Shown in pieces: positions 1 through 10,734 of a DNA stretch of 64,000 bases. This DNA comes from Polytrichum commune (taxonomy: Eukaryota; Streptophyta; Polytrichopsida; Polytrichales; Polytrichaceae): NCBI GenBank assembly GCA_950295325.1, contig OX485808.1, positions 42,182,527 through 42,246,526 on the forward strand, read 5' to 3'. The position numbers were made by a program, and so were the translations under genes. The notes under the pieces were generated by a model, which worked only from the letters and a program-made list of their open reading frames with translations, ran no database searches and was not told where the DNA came from. Position 1 is the stretch's first letter; each line of letters opens with the position of its first letter.

Positions 1-809
1 GTAGTTAGTTACATTATGCTAGTTAGTGTTATGTGTGGCTTTCACAAGTAAATGTATTTGAGATTGACTATAGAGAATAGTGTTTTTTTAACACTTGCAT
101 CCTCTCTTTAAAAATAAACCACGTGCACAAATTAATGGAGAATGTGGAGCACTCTCGCGATGGCAAGACAAAGGAAGCAAAGACCAAAGGTGCGAGGGAG
201 AGATTGACATAAGTCACATAAGTATTTCTTAATACTTAAAGGCTTATGTACGGTATGGAGACACCAAGTGAGACCTCTTATAGTAGCGATACGGAATACA
301 CAAGTGATAGTTCAAGTGGTAGTATAGAGTCAACGGCACGGACTCCATTTAGGAGAGGGATATCCTTAAGGGCTTGTGTAGCTAAAGCAGCCGGATGGAC
401 GTTAGAAGCAAACAAAGACAAAATAGCACCCGAGCATAAGGAGGTTAAAATAACATAGTTAACTTGTGCATTCTCCACATACGTATTGAAATCGTACATT
501 GAGTTGTTAAAAGTGAAATTCCAGTTAAATCCAAGACCACTTGAAGGGTGAACCTTGCACTATGGACTCATCCAAGTCCAAATCCAATACCGCGGAGGAA
601 TGTGAGCCCAAACCCACTACTCGGACTACGGACGCTTAAGGGTGGGGGGTTTGGCCTCACACTTATAGCCTATTCGTGGTGCATAATTTTTGACCCTCTC
701 GGTTCCGAGAGGGTTTGGTTCTATATTCCCCTCTAACCAACTTAAACAAAATAAGAACTTCCAATATTTCACATGTTGGTCGTTAAGAATCACATTAGAT
801 AACTCAATA
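1..809. repeat. Left flank of the transposase locus, with left copies of direct repeats
   Basis: This stretch carries two blocks that reappear in the same orientation about 7 kb to the right. One is a hairpin at 79-96 (a T-run between AGTG and CACT arms) followed by AATAAAC and a GGAGAATGTGG-like stretch, matching 7392-7460. The other is a block at 622-662 starting CGGACTACG and ending GGCCTCACAC, matching 7527-7566. A second hairpin of the same design (AAGTATTTCTTAATACTT) lies at about 218-236. The blocks bracket the transposase gene, so they may be ends of a composite or LTR-like element. I see no tRNA primer-binding site and cannot fix the outer ends. Confidence 0.4.
246..458 (+). CDS. Small Ser/Thr-rich ORF, unrecognised (70 aa)
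   Basis: An ATG-started 70-codon ORF. The first half is rich in Ser, Thr, Asp and Glu and the second half is basic (RRGISLRACVAKAAG). I do not recognise the product. The reading frame looks less random than most short ORFs here, and it lies inside the left flank of the transposase locus, so it could be an accessory ORF or a leftover exon of that element. No splice or promoter signal supports it directly, and it may be fortuitous. Confidence 0.2.
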   Translation: MYGMETPSETSYSSDTEYTSDSSSGSIESTARTPFRRGISLRACVAKAAGWTLEANKDKIAPEHKEVKIT

Positions 810-1226
810 TCAAATTCCATCTTTTAAATATCCTAAATGTATATATGAGCCTAGTGCGTAATACGCTAAACCCAAACTTACTGTGCCAATTGAGTCCTCT
901 TTTATCTCCTCCTCAGATTCGCTTGAATCCGAATCGCTTCGATGCTCGCTCTCTCCCATCGATGGTTCGCGCGATCCACTCTGCTCCCGTTCTTCCTCTA
1001 TCCGTTCCAATTCCTCGTTCTTGCTAGACGTCCTTGTCTCTGCCTCTCCCCCCGTCTTGCTCAAATCTGTTGGTGGTTCACTTCCCTGTGTACAAGATTG
1101 CTCCTTCTTCCTAAGTTCTCTCCGTCGCCTCTGCTTTGAATTGCTAAAACTCGTCCCTCCCTTTCTTTTCTTCCTCTTCCTTCCAGGATCGGCTGTGGAG
1201 ACTTGACTATTTCCTGGTTCCTTCAT
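810..1226 (-). CDS. Charged low-complexity ORF beside the transposase gene, unrecognised (138 aa)
   Basis: The start chosen is the first ATG (MKEPGNSQ). The N-terminal half is strongly basic with RKRKKRKG and RRRREL clusters resembling nuclear localisation signals. The C-terminal half is acidic and Ser-rich (SDSDSSESEEEIKED). It runs divergently from the transposase gene, whose start lies 323 bp away. A second charged minus-strand ORF sits just downstream of the transposase at 5369-5836, so the pair may be accessory proteins of the same element. No family is recognised. Low complexity means the open frame could be partly accidental. Confidence 0.3.
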   Translation of the reverse strand: MKEPGNSQVSTADPGRKRKKRKGGTSFSNSKQRRRRELRKKEQSCTQGSEPPTDLSKTGGEAETRTSSKNEELERIEEEREQSGSREPSMGESEHRSDSDSSESEEEIKEDSIGTVSLGLAYYALGSYIHLGYLKDGI

Positions 1227-1500
1227 GTGTGCGTCCCGGCGTCCCAATAATCGTCTCTCTCCTATACTCTTCTATTAGGGCATCGCACTCACATAATAAC
1301 TCGTTCCTTTGCTTGTATTGTTCTTTATATTGCCAGTGCTTCAGGGTTAGGGTTTCCCTCTTTTTGGCAGCCGTCCCTTGTTTTCCCTTTTTGGCATCCT
1401 CCCCCTACTCCTTTTTTATATACATTAGTTCCTCAACATCTGTTCCTTCGGTGATGCACATGGTGACATCACAACGTTTGTCTTCACCATTCTTCTTCCT

Positions 1501-1507
1501 TATAAAT
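1501..1507 (+). promoter_or_regulatory. Possible TATA box of the transposase gene
   Basis: TATAAAT lies 43 bp before the chosen ATG at 1550, in pyrimidine-rich DNA. The spacing would give a very short 5' leader. Position and match to the plant TATA consensus are the only support. Confidence 0.3.
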
Positions 1508-1549
1508 CTTTGCATCTTTGTTCATTTACGTTTCTGTTTTTTTGCCTTC

Positions 1550-4500
1550 ATGGCTTCCAGCTCAATGGCCGAACTTCGTTCCAATGCCAACGATGTCCCT
1601 ATTCTCTTCCCCATTGGTGCACAGGGTATTGCTGTTGTCTCGGAGCTTCATCTTAGCATTAGGTTCTCTCTTCAACTTAATACAATATGGGTAGATCGTG
1701 AGATCTTCAATCCTGATACTGGATTGCTCGTTCATTGCTTCCATGAATCCTCCAAGGTAACTGACAATGGCAATGTAGTGTGGGAGCTTGGCCCTGGAAA
1801 GTATAGGGTTGTTGGCTGGCCAGCTTCTCAGATGGGAGTGTCAACAGAACTCCATGCTCCTCTTCGATCTTCCACTGGTGACTTTAGCACACCTCCGGTA
1901 GTAAGTGTCAAGACCGAGCCTGACATAGACAATGTTGTAGACTTGTCTGATTCTTCGACTGAAGATGTATCTATGAGGAAGGCTGATGTTCATGATTCCC
2001 CTCCTTTGTTTCCCTCTGATTCCTTTGTAACGTCTTCACCTTCTCGCTATGTTCCTTTATCTCCTTCCGTACCGTCTACGTCCAAACCTCCTCCACCTAT
2101 AGTTCAATGTCTTCGTCGTCTAGGTTCTATACCCGGTAGTAAAAGCGTCCTCAAGAAAATAGATTACGATAAGATCAAAATCCAAGAGGTTAATCACCTC
2201 CCCCCTCGTTTCAATGGTACCCAGTTATTTGTCCTCCTTGCACCAGAAGTCTCTTCATCTCTTTCCAGGGCCAGGTCCATGGACGGCATGGACAAGCAAT
2301 ATGATGGCCATGTTTGGACGAAGACTCAGACCACCAACATTACAAACGACGTTGGCCTTCTATTTCGTTCCTCTACCTGTGTTGGCCATCTCCAATGCCA
2401 AAACACTTGTTGTGATTTCCTTCAACGCGCCCATCGTATCTCTCATGTCAACGACACGGAATTTGATGGTTTCACTACTCAGCCTTTCCCTCTCTCTGGC
2501 ATTGTGCCATCCGGATCTACTCTTGTGTGCAAGATCTGCAAACAGCCTCCCAAATGCATTGCATTTTGCGAGGCGAAGATTTTCTACGTCCATGGGAAGA
2601 ATTTATCCCAAAGAGCCTGCATTCATATCAGAAACCATCAACATCCAGTGAAGGTTGGGGACTGCAGAGACAGTCGGAAGCGCATCAATGCTCTTCTCGA
2701 GGAGCACGTTGAGCGTACGCCTCAGGCCACGTACAGCAAGATCGTCCTTGAAGCCAACAAGGACATTGTTGGTGAGTTCCTCCTTTCTGAAAATAGTGAG
2801 AAACACCGTCTCCTCTCCTTAACAAAGCTCGAACCTGTGTTTGAGAGCTGTAGAGGGTTGAATTCCCCAAACCTTCGATCTAAGGTTACCTCTTTCAAAT
2901 TTTTGCGGAGGTTCGGTGTTATGGATGGCATCGCAAAGCTCCGAGGCGTTAGCAATTGGGCCTACGTCCAACGGAACCAATTCCCAGGACAAGGTGACGA
3001 TGCCGACAAGGTGTTCGTCTTCAAGATGTCCGAGGTTGGTCCTGGAAGCGGGGTGGATTTGGTTCGTCGGATGCAACCGGGTGGGGACCTTGAGAACGCC
3101 TGGATTATGTCCGATCACGTCAAGCGGGTCAAAGGGTGGACCACCATGGCCGCTCATGTCTACGATGGGATTTATCAACGGGTCATGACCATTTCATGTT
3201 GTGATTTCCAATCGGAGGATAAGGATGCCCAAGTGCTCTTCTGGCAGAACCTCAACCATGTCATGGCCCGCCACGGTATCCCGCATCCTAACTTTATTGG
3301 CTTCATGGCGGACAGTGCGCAAGCCAATTGGAACGCTGTGCGCATTGTGTATGGTTCAGGAGATCCCAAAGTTCCTATGGAGGGCCGTGAGCGCACTTGT
3401 TTTTTCCATTGGAAACAGTCGCTCGAGAAACATACGAAATCCTACATAAAGCATGAGTTACAAGACCAACATAGACACCTTTGCCTTCAATATCGCAATG
3501 CGTCCTCTATGGCAGAGGCGGAGACTAGGTACCTAGCTATCAAGGCTTGGTGGGCATCATCGAATTGTACAAGTGAGGACGGTCTCAAGCACCTCCAGCT
3601 ATGGCTTGCTTTCTGGCACTTCCGCTACCTTCAATGGGGTGGTTTCATGGAACTGGTAAATCCCCTTCATGATTCATAATTGTCTTTTACTAGATTTAGT
3701 TTCCTCTCTATGTGCTCCCTCTAATACTCCCTCTGCACTCCCCAATCAGGAAAAGGTTCTGACTCAAGACCAGTTGGCCGAGATGCCGTCGTGCAATCTT
3801 GCGGAGTCCGTCCACAACAAGTGGCTTCAGGCCTCGGGCAACAAGGGTGGAGATTTATACGTGGCTACGGTGGACGACTACATTCGCGCCTTCCTACAAG
3901 TTGTTGCATACTACACATTCCTTAAAGGTGGAGTTGGCGGAGATGGTCCAAGCAAAGAGGAACTCAAGCTCAGGGGTGCTCAACGTCGAGCTCAGCGTAC
4001 TGGCGACCCCACAGTGTTGCAGAAGGTCTTGCTCGACATGCCCGGTGGGGAAGAGTTTTGCACTCGCGATCCACACCTTGAGGGCGCCGAGGTGTTTGGA
4101 TCGCAGAAACGAAGACCTGATACTCCAATTGGTGATGATGGCGAGACCCACCGCCCCGATACCGTGAACTTCTCACGCCCTCGTCCCGGTAAGCGAGTCA
4201 CTCGATCTCAGCCAGAAACCCTACCTACTATCATTGAGGAGTGTTCCCCGTCTGTTCAAGAGGTTCTAGTGCCTTCACCTGCAGGACTTGGTTTCCATCA
4301 TGTCACCGCAGTGCAAGAAACCAAAGTAGATGTCTCTCTTTGGCATATTGCCCGCATACCCTATACATCAGGGAAGTCTTGTTGGGCTAATCATGCGGGC
4401 ACGAAGAAGAAGTGCTCTGCAAGAATCGTCACCAATAATAAGAGCGTCCCTGCGCCTACCTACACCGGTATGTGGCATCATTACAAACTCCAATCGATGA

Positions 4501-5207
4501 AGCGCACGGACTTCGTCTTCTGCCCTGACGACATAGAGCGTTGCGTAAAGGGCCCTCGTCGGAAATGGGTCATGTCGTTCTCTGATGGTCAAGAGAAACC
4601 TCCCATTCCCCCAATCTGGCCTGTCAAGATTGGTACCAACCTCACCCGCTCGGAGATCTTCGCACTTGAGAACGCAGGTTTTCAACTCCCACCAAAGGAG
4701 CGCATCACACCGATTCGGCTCTTCACCGACTCTGCTCCCCCGCTGGATATGTCTCGAATCCCTATTCCTGAACACCCCGACTTCATCCCTCCCACAAGAT
4801 TGTCCAAGCTTGTTCGGCGATCCAACAGCGCACCTTCGGCAAAGCAGAGGCAGATGGTTGCCTCTGCTGAAGCTATGCATGGTAACGTTCTGAGGTTGAC
4901 TATGATCCCTCAACTGGGATTTGGTTGCATTATCACACTACAGTCCAAGTCAGAACCGCAACCACCCATCTACCAAATGACAGTAAGTTCTATTCCAGAG
5001 TGCAATTGCGCGAACTTCGTGGATATGATTTCCAAGTTCGGCCGCAAACGCAATCCTTATCAGAATTGTAAGCATTTGTATTACATCTTCATCAAGGTTT
5101 CCAATTTGGATTCGGAAGTGAATTTGTTCATTCACGCCCCGACATTTAGCTTCAACGAAGTCAAACTCATCCTCGAAGGGGGTCTTTTGACACAACCTAC
5201 TTCCTAG
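1550..5207 (+). CDS. MULE-like transposase-family protein with C-terminal SWIM zinc finger, two exons
   Basis: Exon 1 is 1550-3655 and exon 2 is 3750-5207. The 94-bp intron has GTAAAT and a pyrimidine-rich tract ending CAG, and the exons join in phase 0 to give about 1187 aa. The start is the first ATG of MASSSMAEL; the frame is open further upstream but without a better ATG. The middle resembles a Mutator-like transposase core: Asp near residue 551 (CCDFQSED), Asp near 588 (FMADSAQ), then a C-x2-H block near 617-620 (CFFHWKQSL). A SWIM-type CxC...CxH finger is visible at Cys1120, Cys1122, Cys1142 and His1144. The N-terminal 200 residues and the Ser/Pro-rich linkers are unassigned. There are no internal stops, so it is intact or recently active. 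It could be mobile or domesticated; the flanking direct repeats favour mobile. Family assignment is by motif recall. Confidence 0.75.
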
Positions 5208-5368
5208 AATTCCGCTCAGCCTAGCACTACATTAGGCTATGATATATGTGTCCATTTATGGACCAACCCTAAACCAATAATTGATTGATATAATAAAGGT
5301 ATAATCTCAATGATTATTTTTATTTACTTCAAAAATTTGTATCACAATGTTTCCTATGTCTATCAATT

Positions 5369-5836
5369 CTATTTCCGATTTGCATACTTCTTGGATAATT
5401 CCGATGGAGGTGGACCCGGTCGAAGCAAATCCCTATAAGATATTGTTTTATCTCTAATTCGATCCTTCAGCGGAAGATGATGCGGAGGCAAGGCTCTCAT
5501 CCTTTGGCGTAATGAAAAAGACTTCGAAGATTCGCCTTCCACCTTCACCTCCTGGTCCATTTCCTTCGAATTGTTTTCATCCAAATCAGCGTCCTTCTCC
5601 GGCACATCTTCCTGCCTTTGTTCTTTTTTCTCATATTGTTTCTGCTCCTCCTGCACCCTCCACCTCCATGCTTGTGTAGACTGCGAAAATGGAGTCAGGT
5701 CGTAGTCATCACTAGCTCGATTTCGAGGCCTAAACTCAAATTCCGGCGATGAATTAACGGGAATATGGGGATCTCCTAGACTTCTAATTTCCATCTCCCA
5801 CCCTAATCCAGCAAACATGTCTCTCTTTTCTCCCAT
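5369..5836 (-). CDS. Charged hydrophilic ORF downstream of the transposase, unrecognised (155 aa)
   Basis: A single-exon ORF starting MGEKRDMFAGLGWEMEI, convergent with the transposase gene and ending 161 bp past its stop. The N-terminus has a short aromatic/Gly stretch. The middle is a Glu/Lys/Gln-rich segment likely to be helical or disordered (residues roughly 60-105), and the C-terminus is basic and Pro-rich (LPLKDRIRDK, LLRPGPPPSEL). There is no signal peptide or membrane segment. It resembles in style, not in recognisable sequence, the charged ORF at 810-1226. It is likely an accessory ORF of the same element. Codon use looks protein-like and there are no internal stops. Confidence 0.45.
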   Translation of the reverse strand: MGEKRDMFAGLGWEMEIRSLGDPHIPVNSSPEFEFRPRNRASDDYDLTPFSQSTQAWRWRVQEEQKQYEKKEQRQEDVPEKDADLDENNSKEMDQEVKVEGESSKSFSLRQRMRALPPHHLPLKDRIRDKTISYRDLLRPGPPPSELSKKYANRK

Positions 5837-5859
5837 TGTGTACAAGTGTATATACAATC

Positions 5860-6646
5860 ATGGTGGATATGAGTCCAATTTATAGTCTATTCGGCCACAA
5901 ACAATAATTGCTAAAGTCCAACCTATAGAGTACACTCACATATAAGACAAAGAGAAAAGTGATGAATAACAACGAAGGAAGTTTATTATTTTGATTCCTT
6001 TGTATTTTGATTGACCCATTCTTCATTTATACCAATCTCAGAAAATCCAATTTCATTGATTATTCCTTGTAATCATCCTTGGTTTTAATAATTCTTCAAT
6101 TATACCAACTTCGATATACTTATTTTTGTTTGTTCTTTCTTGGGATCACCATTGATGTTTATCATATACTTATACGTTTTATTTTGATGCTATTTCATTG
6201 TAGCACTTCCCGGGTCCGAAATGTAGTGAGACATTTTCAAATATAGGGCCTTTTGAGTTAGATGTGGACCTATACATTCCACGGAAATAGGTCACTTTTT
6301 CTATTTTTAGTAGATTATAGCATATTCTAGACTATTTATAAAAAACTAAATTTGGTCTTAGAAGTTTGCTAAATTTAATCACTCAATGCTCTCCGCTCTC
6401 CACATCAACGCTCTAAGCTCTTTGCTCCCCGCTCTACGCACACGTACAAGTGTCGTCCCTTAAACAAGGGGAAGGGCCTTGGGTTTAAGTGTTTGAATTA
6501 GGGCCTTCCCGTGTTGGGTTAAGGGTAGAGGGTTTAGTGGATAGGCTTGGGGTTTTTCCTTCAACAAGGTTTTTGGGCCTCGGGTTCAAGGACGGGGGGT
6601 AGAGGACCAAAGTGTGTGTGGGTGGAGGAACACCAGGGTGCGCCGC
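5860..6646. other. AT-rich non-coding stretch
   Basis: No ORF or splice-supported exon is recognisable. It holds a short cluster of GCTCT pentamers at about 6389-6440 and otherwise plain AT-rich sequence. Confidence 0.5.
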
Positions 6647-7030
6647 GGCAGAGGCTGTTGAATCCACACCGAGGTGCGCCGCGGCAGAGGCTGCTGAATC
6701 CTCACCGAGGTAGCAGGTAGCGAATGCAGCCAGGCTGTTGAATCCTTACCGAGGTAGCAGGTAGCGAATGCAGCCAAGCTGCTGAATCCTCACCAAGGTA
6801 GCAGGTAGCGAATGCAGCCAGGCTGCGGAATCCTCACCGAGATAGCAATTAGAGAATGCAGCCAGGCTGCTGAATCCTCGCCGAGGTAGCAATTAGTGAA
6901 TGCAACCAAGCTACGGAATCCTCACCGAGATAGCAATTAGCGAATGCAGCCAGGCTGCTGAATCCTCACCGAGGTAGCAGGTAGCGAATGCAACCAAGCT
7001 ACTGAATCCTAACCGAGGTAGCAGTTGCGG
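6647..7030. repeat. 44-bp minisatellite, about 8 imperfect copies
   Basis: A unit of 44 bp recurs with the recognisable core GCTGCTGAATCCTCACCGAG followed by GTAGCAGGTAGCGAATGCAG. Successive starts at 6732 and 6776 give the period. The first one or two units (about 6647-6690) carry a different second half with GCGCCGCGGCAG. Later units interchange GGTAGCGAATG with AATTAGCGAATG. The array is GC-richer than its surroundings and has no long ORF of its own. Confidence 0.85.
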
Positions 7031-7590
7031 CCAGGGGCCAGATGAATTGGGTAACACGAACAGGAAGAGCCAGTAAGGAGGAGGATCAGCCCGGACTCAC
7101 CATCGACCCAGTGACGGGCGATGACGGGCTCTGTCCGGAGCCAAACAACGTACTTTCTTGGTCTCCATACCGGGACTGAAATGAGGTTAATGGGCGGGGT
7201 GGTTAATACTCGGTGTACCCTATCTAGTGGCTAGGTCAATAAGGGGAATTACAAAGAACTAAGTAGTTAAATTAGAGTATGAGCGAATTTGGGGCCGCTA
7301 AGTACAAGGTTGTAGTATTAGTGTGTAAGGTTTAGGTAGGGATTTGGGTTAAGTGGTGAATGAGTGTGTGAGGGAAGTAGGGAGTATATAAAAGCATTTT
7401 TTAATGCTTGTACTCTTGTTATGGAATAAACTGGTGTTCCGACATTGAGATGGAATGTGGTGAAGGTTAATGTTGTCGAAGGGAAAGAATGCCATAGGCA
7501 TTGAATGTGCGCTACAAGCCCTCACCCGGACTACGACGCATAAGGGTGGGTGGTTTGGCCTCACACAAATCTTGAATTTTTTATACAAAA
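7031..7590. repeat. Right flank of the transposase locus, right copies of direct repeats
   Basis: This holds the right partners of the blocks at 79-175 and 622-662: a hairpin at 7392-7409 (AAGCATTTTTTAATGCTT), a GATGGAATGTGG stretch near 7449, and the CGGACTACG block at 7527-7566. A short inverted match also exists between 251-268 (GGTATGGAGACACCAAG) and 7158-7174 (CTTGGTCTCCATACC). TATATAA occurs at 7385, just before the hairpin, as in an LTR with promoter plus polyadenylation hairpin. Whether this is an LTR, a MULE end or a dispersed repeat cannot be decided by eye. Confidence 0.4.
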
Positions 7591-7598
7591 AAAATTGT

Positions 7599-7659
7599 GG
7601 GACTTGTATTGAGAGTTGGGTCTAGTTTTTTGCTCGACCCAACTCTCAACATAAGTCCC
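7599..7659. repeat. Long hairpin, 24-bp stem and 13-nt loop
   Basis: The left arm starts GGGACTTGTATTGAGAG and the right arm ends CTCTCAACATAAGTCCC, with about two mismatches and a T-rich loop. Weaker GGCTTGGGACC/GTCCCAAGCC complementarity continues to about 7735, so this may be the core of a small foldback element. Confidence 0.7.
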
Positions 7660-7901
7660 AAGCCTCACCTCCAAAAGAGTGTTGTCATGTAAGCATCCGT
7701 GTCATACTTAAGACTTGAGACTTGGGGCTTGGGACCTTGTGTAAAGTGGTGAGTCCCAACTTTCATGCTCCCAACGGTTGAGATTGCACATATTGACCTC
7801 AAGCGACTTGAGACTTAGGACTTGGGACCCATGTGAACCGGCCCTTAGTGTAGTGGTGTTTAAACGAAAAAAATATTAAAGTTTGTGGTTGGAGGTGGGT
7901 C

Positions 7902-7938
7902 AAAACTCTAAACTCTAAACTCCAAACTCCAAACTCCA
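7902..7938. repeat. Degenerate 7-bp telomere-like repeat
   Basis: Five heptamers of the form AAACTCT or AAACTCC follow each other. They are one base away from the plant telomere complement CCCTAAA, so this may be a decayed interstitial telomere tract or a simple microsatellite. Confidence 0.5.
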
Positions 7939-8279
7939 CACGTTAACTCAATAACTATGGCGGTTGAATGTTCAACCTTTCTACGATTTAGTCATATTCA
8001 TTCGCTTTTCAAATATCCATTCATTACTGTGGTTGTCGGAATGAAAGCTACAATCATTTGCATTTCTAGGTTGCATTGCTGCCTAGTTACATTAGCTTTT
8101 GATTTTCATAACTTTATGTTTGCCTTAGCTTCTGTTGCATAAGAATTTGGTGATCTTAGTTCTCACTACCTCAACTTTTGGCTAAATTATTTTATTTTAC
8201 CTTAAATCTACTTCATTAGGTCGGGTTGTATTAGATATGCTACCTTAGTTGCTGGTTGTTGAATCATGGCCTTACCCTA

Positions 8280-9060
8280 ATGACGGATCAATCCGGAAAG
8301 TGGTACGGATCGCCCAATTATCTCAGATTGAGCATAATCCAAGGTAGAGGTAGCCGGACTGATCCGTCGGAAGGAGAAGAGAAGGACCGGAACAGTTAGG
8401 GTTCCGGGGTGGAGGCCATCTCCGGAGTGTAGTGGGAAGGGAACCTCATTGTTCCGGAGGTCTGGGTAACGTCTAGGTGAGATAGCCATGGGGAAAATTG
8501 GGCAAAGGACCGGAAGGGATCCGGACTTGCGCCAATCTGATCTTCCGAAGAGGTCTCAGCGCCGGTGGACGGGACAATCCGAAAAGTGGTACGGGTCACC
8601 CACTTATCCCGTCGAGTCAGATCTCCGGTTGGAATCCGGACTCCTCTGGTCATTGTGGTCCTAAGAAATAATCCGGATCTCTCTGTGTGACCTGCCAAGA
8701 CGGATCTGATCAATCCGGATTGATTGTGAGGGAGTTTCCGGATTCCAATCTTATAAGGGATGTCTTCACCGGAAGAAACCACCTATTCTAGAGGGTAGAT
8801 GTAGAGGAGGTAGTAAGCATTATAATTAGGACTTAGAGATACAATCCGGAAAGGCACACTCCGGAAGAAGACGAAGAGTGTCCCAAAGACCAAAAGTCCG
8901 GAAATCAGGGTTTCCGGAAATTTGGCCAAGGAAGAGAAAATAAGCAGGTACGGAGCGTTCTAGACCTCCTACACTTCACATAATCCCTGGACGATACTAG
9001 GGTCATCCGGACAAAACCGGATTAGGCACTTAAAAACGCCAATCCGGATATGTTGGTGTT
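8280..9060. repeat. CCGG/TCCGGA-dense repeat region
   Basis: About twenty CCGG-containing hexamers (mostly TCCGGA or ATCCGG) occur in 780 bp, far above the AT-rich surroundings. Two segments about 285 bp apart are related: the stretch containing AAAGTGGTACGG at about 8293 and the stretch with AAAAGTGGTACGG at about 8581, both followed by CACCCA- or CGCCCA-like sequence. The minus-strand frames at 8277-8782 are open but encode nothing I recognise. It may be a transposon fragment or a regulatory repeat. Confidence 0.45.
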
Positions 9061-10730
9061 CGCGTGTTCCCACATCCATGTGTACAACTAAATCTCTTTT
9101 ACACTTCTAGGATCTGCTTTATAAAGTTTGGCTACATTCTTGGAGCTTTGTGCTTGGGCATTTAGGGCTAGGACTAGACACCCCACCTCTTTGAGCTAGG
9201 CCCACCACTATTACCCATGTAAAAGGGGTCTAATTAAAATTCCACCCTCAAAACAATTTGGTTAATACATCTCATATGGGTCCTTCTAGACTAATTTGAT
9301 GCCAACATTGGATTCAAATTTTCCAAAAAATGAAATATATATATATATACATATGCTAATGTAGAATTGATTGTGTTTCCGCATCAAGTAACAATGGTAA
9401 GGACCCAATACAAAGACGTAGGTGTCCAGCCATGGCCTGGCCATATGTTCCACCAAGTAAACTCACATAGCATACGCCAAGTCACTTACATCACAATACA
9501 ATGCTCATAAGAGGCCATCAAGAATTGAACCCGGACCACTAAACCGGTGCTAATAACCCCCATATTTAAAGAACCGCTAAGTAGCCCACTCGGAGACCAC
9601 CACACGAAGAAACACAAAACACATACCCTTATAAACATGACAACCATATTAACATCACCGATACAAAAATCATCCAATCACTAAGTTTCCATGGTCACCT
9701 TGGTTACCCCGGTTACTATAGTGCCCACCCCGAGGGGGGTTAATAGTCTTGCACCACTGTTATTATGCCCAGTGGGCATAGTAACAAGGGTGGGTCGAAC
9801 AAGCATTTCAATCACGCTGATCCCAAAAGAACCAGCGTTTCTTCTCTCCAGCCATGGCCTTGTCGCTAGCACGTGGGTCAAAGTGCCTATTTGGACTAAA
9901 GAGTCATAGCCTTTCTTTATATAATTTGATTATTTTGGATTTACATGGTACACACTCCAACCTTCCTGACGTCACGCTTGTGACATCCAAAGTGCACGTG
10001 ATATTAAGGAGTTTTGCATTGCTAACATGGATGCATGATAATAAAGAATTAGTGTAGCATGTGATATCATGAAACAACACAAAGTCAACATTGCAACCTT
10101 GACAATAATCACAATGGTGACACCATGATGCGTGCAAGTGTGTGGTATTAATTTTTTGAAGAATTATTTTCATGTGAAAACCCATGATATATGAGAGGGA
10201 AATGTGATAACAAGGGGGGAAGATTCATATTGAGCACATCCATTCCCTAGGGTTTCAGAATATAAAAGAGGGAGTGACATTACAGAGGTGGCATCAGGGA
10301 GGTTAAAATGCCTATAATCAACCGGAGTCCCAGATGGTCAAATAGTCAAGGAAACTTTGGGTCTAGGGTAAGCAAGCATTCAATGGAAACTTTAACCCCT
10401 AAATATCCCGCATGGGCTACACTCACACCTTTTTGAGTTGGGTCAGCAATGCGCTTCCTTGAATCAATTACGATTTAATTCAGAAATGAGAATAGATGAG
10501 CCTAATTACACTTTGTTTTGGCTTCATCAAGTTTAATTGGGTTAAATGCACGTACTTGTACTTAATTAGGCCTAATCAATGTAATTGTGTATGAATACTT
10601 GTGGAAACTTAGGCCTTGCTCTTAATTATGCTCAATTACACTTAATTGCGTTTAATCATGCATAATTAGTTTGAATGGGTATGAATACTTGTGAAAGCAG
10701 AAGGCAAATATTAAAACTACACCAGATTTT
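9061..10730. other. Intergenic, with short inverted and TAATTA-rich repeats
   Basis: No gene is recognisable. There is an inverted repeat between about 9711-9730 (GTTACTATAGTGCCCAC) and 9768-9785 (GTGGGCATAGTAAC). A TAATTA/CTTAATT-rich stretch lies at 10455-10700, with two copies of TATGAATACTTGTG at about 10590 and 10680. Confidence 0.4.
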
Positions 10731-10734
10731 GTGT

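Noticed and set aside
4368-4913. 181-aa minus-strand ORF within the transposase gene
   Set aside because: Antisense to a well-supported exon, with no recognisable motif.
6647-7030. CRISPR-like regular array
   Set aside because: The units are contiguous 44-bp repeats with no unique spacers, and the DNA is eukaryotic.
251-7174. Inverted match GGTATGGAGAC / GTCTCCATACC as terminal inverted repeats of the transposase element
   Set aside because: Only about 16 bp with an indel, and it conflicts with the longer direct repeats; kept as a note rather than a call.
9480-9570. Minus-strand GGTTCAATTC resembling a tRNA B box
   Set aside because: The A box and cloverleaf are missing; not enough for a tRNA or SINE call.
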